NCBI GenBank assembly: GCA_037043015.1
Contig: CM073322.1
Location: forward strand, 33,873,364 to 33,937,363
Source: Bryum argenteum
Taxonomy: Eukaryota > Streptophyta > Bryopsida > Bryales > Bryaceae
DNA: 64,000 nt
Direction: 5' to 3'
This document shows positions 26,054 to 38,639 of the stretch, one piece after another. Made by a program: the position numbers and the translations under genes. Numbering within the stretch: the stretch's first letter is position 1; the number at the start of each line of letters is the position of its first letter. Under the pieces are notes generated by a model that was not told the origin of the DNA, searched no databases, and saw only the letters and a list, made by a program, of their open reading frames with translations.

Positions 26054-29000
26054 ATGGGACATCTAGGTGAGTCGGTGGCAGGTTGGGAATGGGACAGTGT
26101 TCTCCTTCTTGCTAACCCTGCGTTCGACACGATTCCGTTGCAATCGCACGAACCTAGCGCAAGCTTTGCGGTGGGACAGTCATGGACGGCGTTAGAAAGC
26201 CTTCAGGAAAACTCTCCTAGCCTGTCCGATGGAAAAGCCGCGGCGGGCCCGCAATCAAGCTCGTCGATGGAGAAGACGACCACTTCGGATTATGAATTGT
26301 TTCGTGACCCGCGACTCGATTGCCCGAATTTTCTGGCGGGGAGAGTCCCGTGTGCTTGTACGGATGAGGACGACGATGAGGGAGGAAGCCGCAGCAAGCG
26401 GGCGAAGGTGTCTGCTCGTTGCCAAGTCCCGGCTTGCGGAGCTGATTTGTCCCGTCTTAAAGGATATCATCAGCGACACCGTGTCTGTCTGCAGTGTGCG
26501 AACTCGACTACCGTGATTCTGCGCGACATTGCCCATCGATATTGTCAACAGTGTGGCAAGTAAGTACCGTGCTCATCTCTTATCGAATATGCGATATAAG
26601 GTTCCTTAACAAACACATAAGCATAGTCATCTCATAGTTTAATCTCACATAGTGAAAGAACTAGTCGGAGAGGTTTCAATAGCGCAAATAGTTTCCAACT
26701 TGGCAAGAGCTTTTCGGGGAAGCTTGTTGCCCTTGCAGAATTTAGTATGTGGTCGTCACTTCGGTCGACATGGCCGACAAAGGTTTGCTGCTTTATCACG
26801 TCGGATTAGCAGGGTTTGATGCAAACGCAAGCCTATCGATAGCAAGGCTAGGAGCTGCTACATGGTCTGTGCAACATAGGGCTCCATGCCACAGTAATAG
26901 ATTATCACCGCATTCTTGAGCATCTCTCATGCTAAAGTTTATCAAACAGGTTCCACGTCTTGGGTGATTTCGATGAGGGAAAGCGGAGCTGTCGATTCAA
27001 ACTAGAACGCCATAATAATAGACGGCGTAGAAAGGTGCAAGAAAATGGAGAAGATGCTGCTGCTCCAGCTGGTGATAATGACAAAGCCAGCCTCATTAAT
27101 GGTGTGTGCTCATTCTGATTAGTGTCATTTTCCTCACTTGTCTGTCATGTACTTTGATCAAGTTGGCTTAATTCATATGCTTTGTCAGTGTAGTTGTACC
27201 TTCTGGCAAAAGTCTTACAGAGTGTTAATGTTGAGTGTTCTTAGATGTTGGTAATACCTATAATTCTCTGTTCACCTTAAAGGATAGTAGTAGCACGGAG
27301 TGTTGTCTTGGTTATGTACGTACGCTTAGAAGATTCAGTGATTCAAGAAAAAGTGCATATCTTGAGGATTGTATCTGAGGGTTCCGTTGTTCAACCTTTT
27401 CTGTCTGAAGAGGAGGAGAGAGTTAACGGAGACGAGACTTTGGGAGTCGAAAGCAAAGCACAAGCAGAGGTGGAGAAAAATGTTGTCGTGCAGGTTAAAG
27501 AGGTTACTTCTCCTGTTCTGACACAATCTGACACAACAGACGGCACACAGATTCTTTCTACTGGCGTAGTCGATGTTTCTGAATCAAAATCTGATGGTAA
27601 GGAATCATTTTTGTTTTATATATGTCGTGAATGCTATGTATGCCACAGTCTTCGTTCTGTTGGGATCTGCTTCTTATGTTGCAAGTCTGTTTACCTGCTA
27701 CACTCTTAGCCATCCTTATTGTTATAATTGTAGGTGCAGAAGAAGCGCTTTCTGCACCATCCACCCAGGATCATGGCATGCCTGGCCCAACCGTTCCTAT
27801 TCCTGCAGAGCCTGCTTCAGTATGGAACGCCACAGAAAAGCCTGGCGGTGTGTTTACCGGTCACAAGAATGGAGTTGATGAGGATTCTTTGCTGGCATTA
27901 TTACTGGAAGACTCCCCAAACCCAAATGGGAGTTTGCCTTCGCATGCTTTTGAGTCGGCGTCTCCGGCTACGCCAAGGTTCCAGAGCAAGCCGAGTGCAT
28001 ATGCATCGTCGGTAAGTCCTTCTTTGTTGCTCTTCAAACTATGTCCCCTCTCGCTACATTGTGCAACTTCCTGAACATCTTTGCAGTGAGGTTCGGATTC
28101 ACGAGGTATACTTGAATGTTGTATCTTTGTGGAGCCCAAGAGTAGTTTGTATAATACGAAGAGGGTTTTTTAATTGCAGTGTCCAACTGGCCGAATCACT
28201 TTCAAGTTGTATGACTGGAATCCGGGGGACTTTCCTCGAAATTTAAGACAACAGGTAAGAGTTTCAGTACTTTTCTCATGTTTGGAAATGTTTAAAGATT
28301 CTTCTTGTACGAGTAATTAGAAGAGTTAGCTGTTCCTGTCGGAACTCAACTTTTTAAGACACATGGTACATTCTACTGCAGATTCTGGAGTGGTTATCGA
28401 ATATGCCCGTGGATCTGGAAGGGTATATTCGTTCTGGCTGCACCATTCTCACTCTTCTTGTCTCCATGCCACAGTTCATGTGGGAGGAGGTAATGAGTTT
28501 CATGCTTTTGTTCATGTCATGGGGCTGAGAAGTCCCACTTATCCTCAAATTGTTTCGTTGTGGAGTAGTCATGAATTTAACGAAATGTTTATTGGTTATG
28601 GCAGCTGAATGCAGACTGGGTAGGTGCCGTTTCAAGGCTCGTTAGTAGTCCTCTCAACAAATCCGGCTTCTGGGAAAAAGGGTATTTCAAGGCCAAACTT
28701 GGTCGACAGACAGTACACGTCGAAGATGGCAAGTTCTCTTATCTTACTACGCTTCAGTTTTCCAGTCTTTCGGCAAAGTTATTGATAGTTTGTCGTAATG
28801 TTTGTGCGTATCGTGTTCTAAACTGGTGCCTTTGGGAACAGGAAAGGTGGTAAACAGAAGTGGCGGAAAAGAAGATTGTATGCCCTGCATGCCGGTCTTG
28901 CAATCTATTGAGCCTGTATGTTTCCGGGCTGGTCAAGGCTGCATGTTAAGCATTACTGGCCGCAACTTGCTACAACCAAATACGAAGTTAGTTTCACCAC

Positions 29001-30267
29001 GCATCACTCTGAGTTCTTGCTCAACTATTCTTACTGATTTAAATTTCCGTCCTTTCTACCCACTTTGGCCAATCTTGGTGGTCCATGGTCGAGCTTTTTA
29101 AACATAAAATAGCATGGTTGCAGATTTCGTCTTAAGTGCAGTTTGGGTTGTGATTTGTATTGTGTTGTCTGTACTCATGTAATTTACATTTGTTACAGGT
29201 TGTTGATGTCTCACGGGGGAAAGAACATTGCTGCTTGGGTGCTGAAAGCAGAAGCTGTTAGCAAGCAAGAGCATAAATGGCAGGTCGTGGTCCCACCCTT
29301 AGACGCGTGTGCGGCTGGACCTGTTTTCATTGAGGTATTATCAACTCTGGCATTGCGCAACACTTGGTTTTCTCAATCACTTTCAACTATTTGTGAACGG
29401 AATGCTACTAGTCTGAATCTCACATACTAAATTTTTCTTTCTTTTGAAATGCTTTACTTCATTGCCCTTAATAGCAAGCTTTGTGGCATGTTCATACCAG
29501 GTTGAGAATGAAGGAAGACCTAGCAACACAATGGTTGTGCTGGTTGCGGACGCAGAATTCTGTAACGAGGTGGAAAGCCTGGAGCTATTTACTAGTAGCT
29601 GCGAAGCACAGGACCTGCTCTATGATCTGGGTTGGATGCTAAAGGAGAACACTCTCGATTTAAGCGTTCTAGTTCAACGTCTTCAAACGCTGCTCAACTA
29701 TGCGAATGCCAAAGGATGGGAACGAGTAGCTGAACGCATTTTGGAAGCAGCGGATAGGCGGCGGGTATTGCACAAGTTAGTTGGAACTTTTGATGTTCTT
29801 TCCTTGGATTGGAGAAACGTCTTGAGTAAAAGCGCTGGGACTGCGCCAGCCTACAAACGCTCACCACTTGCTGCCCCAGAATTGAACCGGAGCCATCTCA
29901 TCCCATCGTTAGCTCAGAGCGAGGTTCGTCTTCTGGCCACCTGATTCCCATAATTCTCAAGGCAGGAGCCGCTTGGTTACTAAATATACGTGGTGTTGCT
30001 CTGGATCAGACAGATGAGGAAAAGTATACACACGTCATAGTGTGCAGCAGCAGCAGTGACGATTTAGTGACAACGTCCCTGCTACCTAAACAGCAAGGTA
30101 CGAGAGAGAGCCGTGCCCGGAATCCGTGGATGAGGAGCCCCGTGAGGCTTGCGTTCGCTGTTGTCAGCGCAACAGTGGCATGTGCAGGGCTGTGTGTGGC
30201 TCTGCAACACCCTGAACAGGTTACTCAATTGTCAACATCGTTGCGTCGCTGTCTTTGGAGTGCTTGA
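26054..30267 (+). CDS. SPL7: SBP-box transcription factor, SPL7 type
   Basis: Copper-deficiency regulator family that binds GTAC-core sites (family knowledge). I place exons at 26054-26559, 26950-27101, 27330-27596, 27734-28011, 28180-28254, 28382-28489, 28605-28728, 28842-28986, 29199-29334, 29501-29923 and 30010-30267, giving 823 residues, close to the length of Arabidopsis SPL7. The SBP domain is at about residues 122-197. Its first zinc finger ends VCLQCANS, with Cys where most SBP domains have His, a feature of SPL7/CRR1. Conserved blocks follow (ITFKLYDWNPGDFPRNLR, LEWLSNMPVDLEGYIRSGCT, ITGRNLLQPN). Near the C-terminus there is a hydrophobic segment and HPEQVTQL, as in SPL7. The intron at 28729-28841 uses a GC donor. 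The last junction (29923/30010) was chosen by phase and is the least certain. Confidence 0.9.
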
Positions 30268-31387
30268 TTCTCATCAGTGTAAATTTCAATCTTCATATGG
30301 GCTCTGCGGAGAGAATGTGTACATGCTACGAGGGGATATTTGTTCTTACAGCCCATGCCAGTTTTTGACCCTCTTCACATACCCCATGAAAGTATTGGGT
30401 GCCAAGTCGAGGTTGCCATAAATACTCCGATTATAAGGTTGGTTGGATAGATGGTAGCATCATCTCATAGGATTTTTATGTAGTACGGGTAGTAGACCAC
30501 TGATTGAATTGTAGATTCCAGGTCAATGTAACTTCATCTTGTTGCATCATCTGGAGAATAGATCCTTGGTTGATATTTTACCGCTACTGGACTTTATTGC
30601 AACTTGTACCGTTGGTCCAAGTAGGGCATCACTTGCAGAATTCTTTTTATCATGTTCACACGATTTCTGTAGGCATATTACCTGGAATGTCCTCTCTAAG
30701 GTTTGGTCAACAACATTGTCAACCTATTACTGTACATTTGAAGCTTTTTCTTTCTATTATTCTTTTGAAGCCGCAAGCGCTTTTGCAGCGTATAGTTTTG
30801 GTATTCCAGGTATATTTGGATTTATTTGACTAATTTTGGAAACAAACCGTAAGGATGAAAGTGTGATAGTGGGCCCTGCATACAGTATGTTGAAACAAGT
30901 GGACAAATTTCTGCTTTTCTTATCTTTGATCCCTTAACATCACTCGCCTTGAAGTCCCGGAATATAATATTCCAACGCATATAAGAACGGAAGGAGCACA
31001 CTTGACGTTCTGGAACCTACCCAGGGTACACCTATAATGTGAATGAATGAATACCGACAGGCTCGACAAGCGGTGCAAAGTGGCAGTCACGCTCAAAGCG
31101 CACAATTTAAAACTAGTCTTTTTCAATGCATGATTGTTATTTGGGGGGCCACTTGAGTTTGTCGTCACCTTCTCCTCGTGCATGCATATCATTTGTGCTG
31201 AATTACAACATATGTCGACATATCGAAGCACGTGGTTGCAATATCTGTACAGAACAATGATAGAAAATGGTGGAAGATGCACACAAAATGCTATTTCCGT
31301 TGACCACGGATCCTTTCGAGGCACAATTTCCTCACAACTTTGGCAGGGCTCTACAGTCTCCACCCCCTGTCGTAAACAAAGCCACTA
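30268..31387. other. SPL7 3' region and spacer
   Basis: Probably the 3' UTR of SPL7 for the first few hundred bases. Short ORFs around 30504-30833 overlap in two frames and have no motif. I see nothing else. Confidence 0.3.
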
Positions 31388-31867
31388 CACTAAATTTGAT
31401 AATTAGTGTTAGATTATTATAAGATTTTTTTTTGACACATACGACCTCGAGATTGAGAGTCGCAGCAATGGACTGACTCTGACTCTAACCCATGCGACCG
31501 GTTTGTTTTTCCGGAATTACAAGCACGGACATCCCATCGGGGTGCAAGTGAAGGTTGATCGAATGGCATCTTTGCCTCCACAGAGGATCGATCTTGTGAC
31601 CTCGTGGGTTCAACCATAAGCACCTACCACCTGCACCCGTCTTACGGGTAGTTTATAAGGTCATTTCGGACCCAGATTATTATAAGATTTGAAAATGCTA
31701 TAAGTTTTTACTTTTGTTTAAAAAAATTTACCAGGAGCATTGATTCTCATACTATATAAGGACCCCCATCTTGGCCAATATAGTGGGTAAAATTATTGAA
31801 CAACAGTCAAAAGTTATAACATGTTTATGTAAATTAGTGTATCTAACACTAATTATCAAATTTAGTG
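31388..31867. mobile_element. TA-flanked MITE, split by a SINE
   Basis: Both ends are CACTAAATTTGATAATTAGT extended to about 27 identical bases in inverted orientation (31388 onward, and inward from 31867). TA lies on each side (31386-31387 and 31868-31869). The TA duplication suggests the Tc1/mariner (Stowaway) type. Without the SINE and its duplication the element is about 217 bp and non-coding. Confidence 0.8.
31428..31673 (-). mobile_element. SINE-like retroposon with 17-bp target duplication
   Basis: AGATTATTATAAGATTT occurs at 31411-31427 and 31674-31690, a perfect 17-bp duplication. The 246-bp insert begins with a T run on the plus strand, which is an A tail on the minus strand. In the minus orientation the first 100 bases contain GCAGGTGGTAGGTG and GGTTGAACCCACGAGGTC, which can serve as A-box and B-box-like pol III promoter words. 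No protein is encoded. Confidence 0.8.
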
Positions 31868-31964
31868 TAGCCATGATCCACTGTAGAGAACAATTCTTAG
31901 GTTACTTGATAGAGGCTGCTTAATAGCCCCATCGAAGGGTATCAACACGAACTTGGATATCGAG

Positions 31965-33807
31965 CTACCCTTGAGCCCCTTTGATGGCATTGTCTAGAAT
32001 CACGGCCGAGTCTTGCTGCTCGCCAACCGCGCCCAGTTCTCTCCGGAGATGATCGGCCTTCGCAACGTCTGCTTCGGTTGCTTGTGTTGATGGAGCATTT
32101 TTCAGTGCCTCCGTAACATCAGCCAGAGAGGCCTCATGTGTATCTTGCGTCGAGCCGAACAGTGCTGAAAGTGTGTCTCTGTGTGTCTTGTCATTGTAAC
32201 AGAAGGGAGACAAATGCCCTTCTCCTGGGAGCTCATGAAGTTGCACCAACTCAGGCGCCTGCCACACATGAACGCCACAAGTGAGGAGAATATCGATTGA
32301 TGTCAATTTCAACGTGCAGATGAAGATAGATAGGGTCACTTACGATCTTCTTTATGAGTCGCTGCAATGATGGAGCCACACACCAATCTTCGCCTCCTTG
32401 CCAAATGTGAAAGGGCCCGTTGTATACACGTGGAACATCCGAAAGCTCGAAACCCCACTCTCCAGTTATGAGATGCAGGTCTTCCGCCATGCCGGCGCCA
32501 TTCTGCTTCATTGCTTCGATACTATCCCTGCAACGCATGCATGAACAAGTATCCCCTTCTTAGCATATCTCATGTTAGAGGCTAAGTTCAATTGTCCAGT
32601 TGCAACAAATCTACGGACTGTGGATATGGAATGAACAGAGAAGAGAATATAACTACAACGAAGTCGAAAGCAAATGGTTTAGAATTATGCTATGAACAAT
32701 CACTGTGTACACATGAAAACTCACTCAAAATGTAAGTTGTAATTGGCTTTGTCCATTCTGATCGTGATGCAATAATTATTTGAATGCAACAAATAAAAAC
32801 AGCGCGCTGCCTGGACATGTTAGATTGTACCACCTGTACATGAGACCAAATTCATCGAGAGCACCGTTGCGCAGATCAGGAGGTGAAAACTGCTTCTTGC
32901 AATTGTCGACCCACCCTTGTCCTGCAGTTCTGACAACTGCAAGGCGAACGTAAGAATGGATCATCCATTTTGGCGCCATCCTCATGACCAGAAACATCAT
33001 CCTTGTTCTTCCTGATAGCTCTGCCATCGCCATCTTCCTCTCGGTATCACTGAATTCCTGCAATGCAGAGATTTGTCAAAGAGGTCCTGCAAACCCCTAC
33101 ATTGTTGTTGATTCAAATGATTCAAAACTTGTCAATACCTTCCACCAGTAATTCCCCACCGGTGCCCACATGGCAATTCCCGCAACGCGCTCGGGGATGT
33201 ACCGAGCAGCGCCCCAGCAATACGCACCTCCTGTGGAGTATCCCAGCAGCCAAATCTTCTCCCCAAGCTCCAATGTATCCGCAATATGGGCTATGTCTGT
33301 AGCTGCCGTTTTGAACGTTTGCGATGGATTCGACGTGCTTTGGCCATAGCCAGGCCGGTCGATGACAATCATCCTCACTCCCATCTCTTTTAGCAAAGCC
33401 TCCGAAACCCCTAGAACCAGGACAGTCTCCATTGCTTACTACATCGTTCGAGTGACCAGAATTCCAACAATTATCTCATTCTGTTTAGTAGTTCAGGTGC
33501 TTATATGGCATCATGTGGAGCACATCCATTAGTCTGATGGGTAGAACGTGTACATTCAAACGCATTCCTTTCTGGCTAAGCATTGAATATTTCTAGAAGT
33601 GAATTTACAGTTAAGTTCGTTTGTGGGACATCCAAAAGATGAAGTAATGTGTCCAGATTTTGCACCTGGCATGCCAGCAATGCGAGAAGAGCCCAGACCA
33701 TGTAGCACAAGCAAGCTACGAGTGGCAGTTTCCTTGTTAAGCCCTTGCTCGCGGTAAGCAATCTGCCGCCCATCTGGCAGTTGAAGAAACTTGGCCTCCT
33801 CGTCCAT
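31965..33807 (-). CDS. Alpha/beta hydrolase, five exons
   Basis: Exons on the minus strand: 33807-33666, 33410-33139, 33057-32834, 32527-32344 and 32258-31965. All join in phase to give 371 residues. The N-terminus has LVLHGLGSSRIAGMPG (the oxyanion loop region). The nucleophile elbow is GYSTGG (Ser), followed by NYWWK as in a plant clade of serine hydrolases. The acid is probably the Asp of WQGGEDWCV, and the His is in GEGHLSP. No signal peptide or membrane anchor is obvious, so it is probably cytosolic. The C-terminal tail of about 70 residues (ALKNAPSTQATEADVAKAD...) is an unusual Ala/Glu-rich extension. Substrate is unknown. A triad in order and intact splice sites support a working gene. 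Confidence 0.88.
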
Positions 33808-34840
33808 CACAGCTATCTGAACAGATTACAGAACACTGATCAGTATCGAGTTGCGCAACATTCAAATTGACTTCGTCGCTAGCTGAGACAACCCTAGCAT
33901 TCCACTAGCTTATGCGATCTTCACCACAACCAACTCCTACTGAAATTTGTAGAAATTTCTTGCACGGAAGGAATCGACTGCAAAGCCTTCAGTTGCGAAG
34001 ATGCAATCCAACTTTACGGAACCAACTTTCCAACTTTACGAAACCCTCGATACTTTGCCGCCAATGAAGTGGGCTTGCAAACTGCTTTTACCAATGACTG
34101 CAAATGCGATACAGTGCAACACTAAGGTTGTCCGATCACTCCACGTCAATGCGGATGAGGCACCAGAATGCTGATTGTTTGATGAGCTGAGACACCGCGT
34201 TAGCTCATTAAACAGAAATCTTCAAGTTACAGAAGGCTGTGGGATTTTATCTGTCAGACAATTGCGTGTCAATTGGAGAATTGAGCCGATACCATGGAGG
34301 TCTTGCACCTACGGAGCTTTTAAATTGAGCGGCATGTTTATCGTGCATGGTCGCATACTACTAGTTCCCACTATGATATGGTGATTTGCACGGAATATAA
34401 GGTACGAGGCCGTCTTCGAGTAAAGTACACGAATGCTCGCTTGGTTTTTCTGCTTTAATTATTTCGCTTTAGAGTTTCATCATGAGAGAGCTTGGACTAA
34501 AGTGATTTTTCAAGCTGCAGCTGCTTGATGAAGTACTATTCACACGAGCAGATGAAGGGTGCAATGCCTTGTATGAAACGTATCCACTGGGATCACCGAA
34601 AGTGCTACTGTTGTCAACCGTCCAGCTGTAGCATGCCATGGAATGCAGTCACAGTTGGAAATTAGGCATACGCGCTTTACGAAGATTGGCGAATCGACAA
34701 TGTCAGAGACTTGTGGGACGTTCATTGAAGAGGAGATTGGGGACAAACATACAGAGAAGACAGTAAGCTGCACATAAGACAGAGTGGAAGGAACATCTCA
34801 TTATAATCCGAAGAGGGTTGCATACTCTTTACTAGCTTCT
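33808..34840. other. Spacer upstream of the hydrolase
   Basis: Holds the hydrolase promoter (on the minus strand) and the region past the orphan exons. Short ORFs lack motifs. I see no other feature. Confidence 0.3.
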
Positions 34841-35258
34841 TTAACATCTGTAAGTGTGTCTTTGAACACTTTCCAGAATCTTAGCTTTGTCGTCATCTAA
34901 TATCTGCAACGAGATGTCTGGATCGGGAAGGTCACCCGCATTATCAGTGTAACGAGGATACCTGAAAACATTTGGAGTAAACAAGGACGTGGGCTAGATG
35001 ACAACCTTTCCCGAAGCCTGAATTATACGTATCAAGATTGATTAGCATCTTATCATGGACCAGACATTCTGAAAAAAGCAGACGACTGATTAATCAGGAT
35101 AGGAGTATAAGCTGCTGATTGAGCATACTATAACCCATTCATTCCAGCGAGAAGTTGCATACCTCTCGGAGACCATGACCAGATATTCGAGCATGCCCCA
35201 GAATTGTATGTACATAGAAAGTTGGTAGTGATCCTTCGGACCGAACAACCATGTGAGC
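34841..35258 (-). CDS. Two orphan exons downstream of UVSSA
   Basis: On the minus strand 35258-35163 and 34961-34841 are both bounded by good splice sites (TTTCAG|G acceptor, GAGAG|GTATGC donor, TTTTCAG|G acceptor) and join in phase. They encode about 71 residues ending in a stop: LTWLFGPKDHYQLSMYIQFW continuing to SERYPRYTDN and LPDPDISLQILDDDKAKI. The first half is aromatic and hydrophobic, as in a membrane protein tail. The 5' exons would have to lie inside UVSSA. So this is an alternative 3' end, a fragment of another gene, or a small nested gene. I do not recognise the protein. Confidence 0.4.
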
Positions 35259-35286
35259 CTGAAATCACTGGCTCATCTTTTACAAA

Positions 35287-38200
35287 TCAAACCCGCTCCC
35301 ACTGATTGGCAGAAGCGTCCCTGTGCCTAGCCTCTTCCACTCTAGCAATCTCATTTGATACATTCTCACGCACTCGACTATTGAGAAGTTTTTGAGCAAT
35401 GCGATCCCTGACAGTAGGAGTTTTCTTCAGCAATGCAGTCAATCCACCTCGTGCCTTTTTCTTTATTCCTCTCGCCTTATCAAACTCTTCGCCAAATGAA
35501 CCCGCAAACCCTTGATTACTACTTACCAAAGCGGCATCCCTCATAACTGAATCATTATGCTCTCTATCCCTCTTTGATTGTTTTCGCTTCACCGTGACCC
35601 TATCATCTCTTTTCTTCCTTGCCTCCTCTTCATCTCTCTCTCGCACATTCGCGATTGCTTGCATAGCCAACTCCGCACTAGATATATGTGACGGCGCGCC
35701 CATCGTTGAACTTGAAGCAAGTTCCATACCGGCCTCTGCGGCCTCCTTCATAATCTCTCTGTCTCCTAGTTTGGAAGTTTCTGCTGTTGGCAAGGGGTGA
35801 CCATCGTCATCCCGTGGGATGATGGGACCGTGAAGAGGGCACCGGTGAAGGTCCCTTCGTGGGCATAGACCTCCCTTCTTCAACGGTGCTCGACATGGGG
35901 TAATTTCTCTTTCAGGAGCCTTGTAAACAGATGAACGAACATTCATTTCCGCAATCCTCTCCACTGGAATCATTGCGTCACCGTCAAATCTACCCCAGTG
36001 ACTGTCCATCTCTAAACCTCGCTGATTGGCAGGCACGTCGCTCTTTGAACCCCAACTGTCCAAGAATGCACCGTAAGGAAGCACGGGAGCCTTTTCTAAC
36101 AACTCTGCTCTTGGACCGGCTATCACTTTTTTCTCCTTCGCTCCAGACTGAGTAACTGGAGACGAACTGCTTAGATCCTTTCCTGGAGCGGACTCTTCTG
36201 AATCTGCGTAGGCCAGTATACATGTCAGAGACTAAAAATAGCTCGAGCGAAGTGGTGCAATGATTCCAAACTCAACCGGGGACCGTCCTTGAGCTCACTC
36301 AAAAGCATAATCAGGCGAAACTGGAAGGGGCTTAAGTGTGACCATGTAAGGAGCAGAAGATAAAAAAGACACTAGTTTCGCTGGACCACAACATTGAGAG
36401 CTCTTCAAAGACGTGACCAAACAAATCTTCACCTCTTTCAGCACTGACGGCACGTGATGTACTTGCAGTTTCATCCGGAAGTTTCTCAGTCTCCAGGTCT
36501 CCTTCTTCCCAGATAATATCCGCATCATCAATTTCAGATCTGCTTGCCGAAGTTATATCTGTCCGATCAATGCCTAAGCTTTCGCATTTAGCGAGGGAAT
36601 CCAGCATTTGAGTGCGCAAGTCAATAACGTCCTTGAACAAGGCATCACGAATTCGAGTATCCGTAGTGTCCACCCTCATGAGAACCGACAGCCATTCCTG
36701 AGTGCTTTTGATATGATTTGTAGCCACTAATTTGTAAAGGTCACGAAGTGTTTCAAACACGGCTGAATTATCTGTAGTCTCTTTCTGCATCAAGCGGAAT
36801 AATGGTCAGCATCAGTTCATACCAAGAAAGATCACCAAGCTTGAGGTCGACCAATTCTGCATCAAGTAATCACAGTATGACACGTTCACCCTTCTACATT
36901 AAGCTGATGCTAGAAGTTTATAAAGAAATATCGGTACATACCGGCTTCTCAGGAATAGCAACCTCCTCAGAAATTTCTTCGTGAAGTTGCCGCCTGAGGC
37001 TAGAATCACCATATTCTTCGTATTCATCATCATCCCCAAATACAAGAGTCTCTAGATCAGTCTCGACAGGTTTATTGCTTTCTGGTGGTGACACAGTCGC
37101 TGGCTCAAGTATTGTGCAACATTCGGCTAGTTCATTCAGGGTTGATTGAACTTCTGCTTTCAGATCGGGAAATTCCTGGCGAAAGACCTCGTACTTCTTC
37201 TGAATCAGTGCCTGGATACAATAGATCAAGTTTTTCAGGCTCACAAAACTAATTTTTCAGGAAAAACAAGTTCCTATCCTTCGGATTTTGTCTAAAGAAT
37301 TAACAGTAGCTGACACGAATATTTGAAGGAACATGTCACACCTGTGTTCTTGCAATTTTTTCTTGTCGCTGCTGTTCCGCCAAAGCAGCTGCTGCCCGAA
37401 GATTAGGAAACTGAAGCCTCAGGGTCTTTTTCAAGTACTCATAGCCTAAACGGACTTGCTTGTAGTGCACACCGAAGGAGTCATTCCACTTCTCCACAAG
37501 CTCCATGCTTGTGGTTCTCAACAAAGTAGCTCGGTCCGGCGGCTTTGGAAGAGGGTAGTCATCTCTGTAACCAATTGTGAGAAGCATAAACATCTCAAAT
37601 TTCGGAACCAGTAGCGACCGGAAAAGTTTTGACCGTGTGAAGAGCTCATCGATTAGTAGAACCGCGAGGAAGCGCACCTGTCATGATACACAGTTCATGA
37701 ACATCTTTGCAAGAATGATGATCTCTACAAATCATGAATTTATGAACACCATTGTTGATTCTGATGATATGAGCTAATACGTGTAACATGCTAGCTACGT
37801 AGAATTTCCCCTAGCTGAACACACCGTAAAATATGAACGGACTAGCCACCCTCGAAGGCACAAAACTAAATGAAAAGAAGGAACCAGAAAGCAAACTGGT
37901 TGTAAGACCTAATTTCGCAATACCACTATCAGTCATGAAAAATCTTAAAATATTAAATCATCTACAAACTTAATTTTATGATAATACCATCATCAACGTC
38001 GACTACATGCCGTTGTCTAATTCTGCAAATTGACAATCAGGAAGAAACCTTCCGAGCGCAATCCAGTTTCAAATTTCAGATCTAAATTCATCCTCACTAA
38101 ATCAAGCAAATTGATGTGATCAACTCGCGCTTCGCCAGTAAGGCAACTTCCTCAACAAGCAACACGCCAACCGACAGAGAAACGACCTGATCCCACGATT

Positions 38201-38639
38201 CTACACAAATACTGTAGTGCAACTTTGGAAATTTCCCAATTCATATTAATTTCGTCGATTCTGTGCTTTACTTGAACAATCTAGCACTGCTGTTGATCTC
38301 TGAATTAAAAATCGGGGGTAGTTCTTGAGAGCGCTATCCATTTTCGAGAACCCTAACTGACGGATGATCAAGCGCATGTATAGTCTCCTTCACTTTCGAT
38401 GGGGCAGCAAAATCACGAAAAGAAGGATCGGCAAAAATCCACACCTGTGAATGATTTTTTTTGAGCTTGTCGAACAAGGAATCGAAGGCCGTGTGCACAT
38501 TAGCGTCCGAAGTGCGCACGAGAGCTTTGACGGACTGCAGCAATCCTAGGTCCAGGCTCTTGGCAGGCGATGTAGTGGCTTCATCGATTAAGTCCAAGAG
38601 CCTCCTCCGCTCTCGAATCTCGTCCCCAGCAGCCTCCAT
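35287..38639 (-). CDS. UVSSA: UV-stimulated scaffold protein A homologue
   Basis: UVSSA works in transcription-coupled nucleotide excision repair with stalled RNA polymerase II (family knowledge). Minus-strand exons: 38639-38445, 37677-37342, 37211-36942, from 36784 to about 36335, and from about 36200 to 35287. The N-terminal VHS-like domain spans exons 1-2 (RFLAVLLIDELFTRSKLFR, PLPKPPDRATLL, EKWNDSFGVHYKQVRLGYEY). The C-terminal part has APVLPYGAFLDSWG and the zinc-binding core CRAPLKKGGLCPRRDLHRCP then LHGPIIPRD, diagnostic for the family, followed by a basic nuclear tail. The start at 38639 is the first ATG; the longer frame upstream begins at TTG. The exon 4-5 junction is unresolved: donors in phase exist near 36348 and 36376, with acceptor AG before ATTCAGAAG. 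Confidence 0.85.

Noticed and set aside
29126..29198. Alternative longer SPL7 exon 9 starting at 29126
   Set aside because: It stays in frame but adds Cys-rich text (GCDLYCVVCTHVIYIC) absent from the family; the acceptor at 29198 has a better pyrimidine tract.
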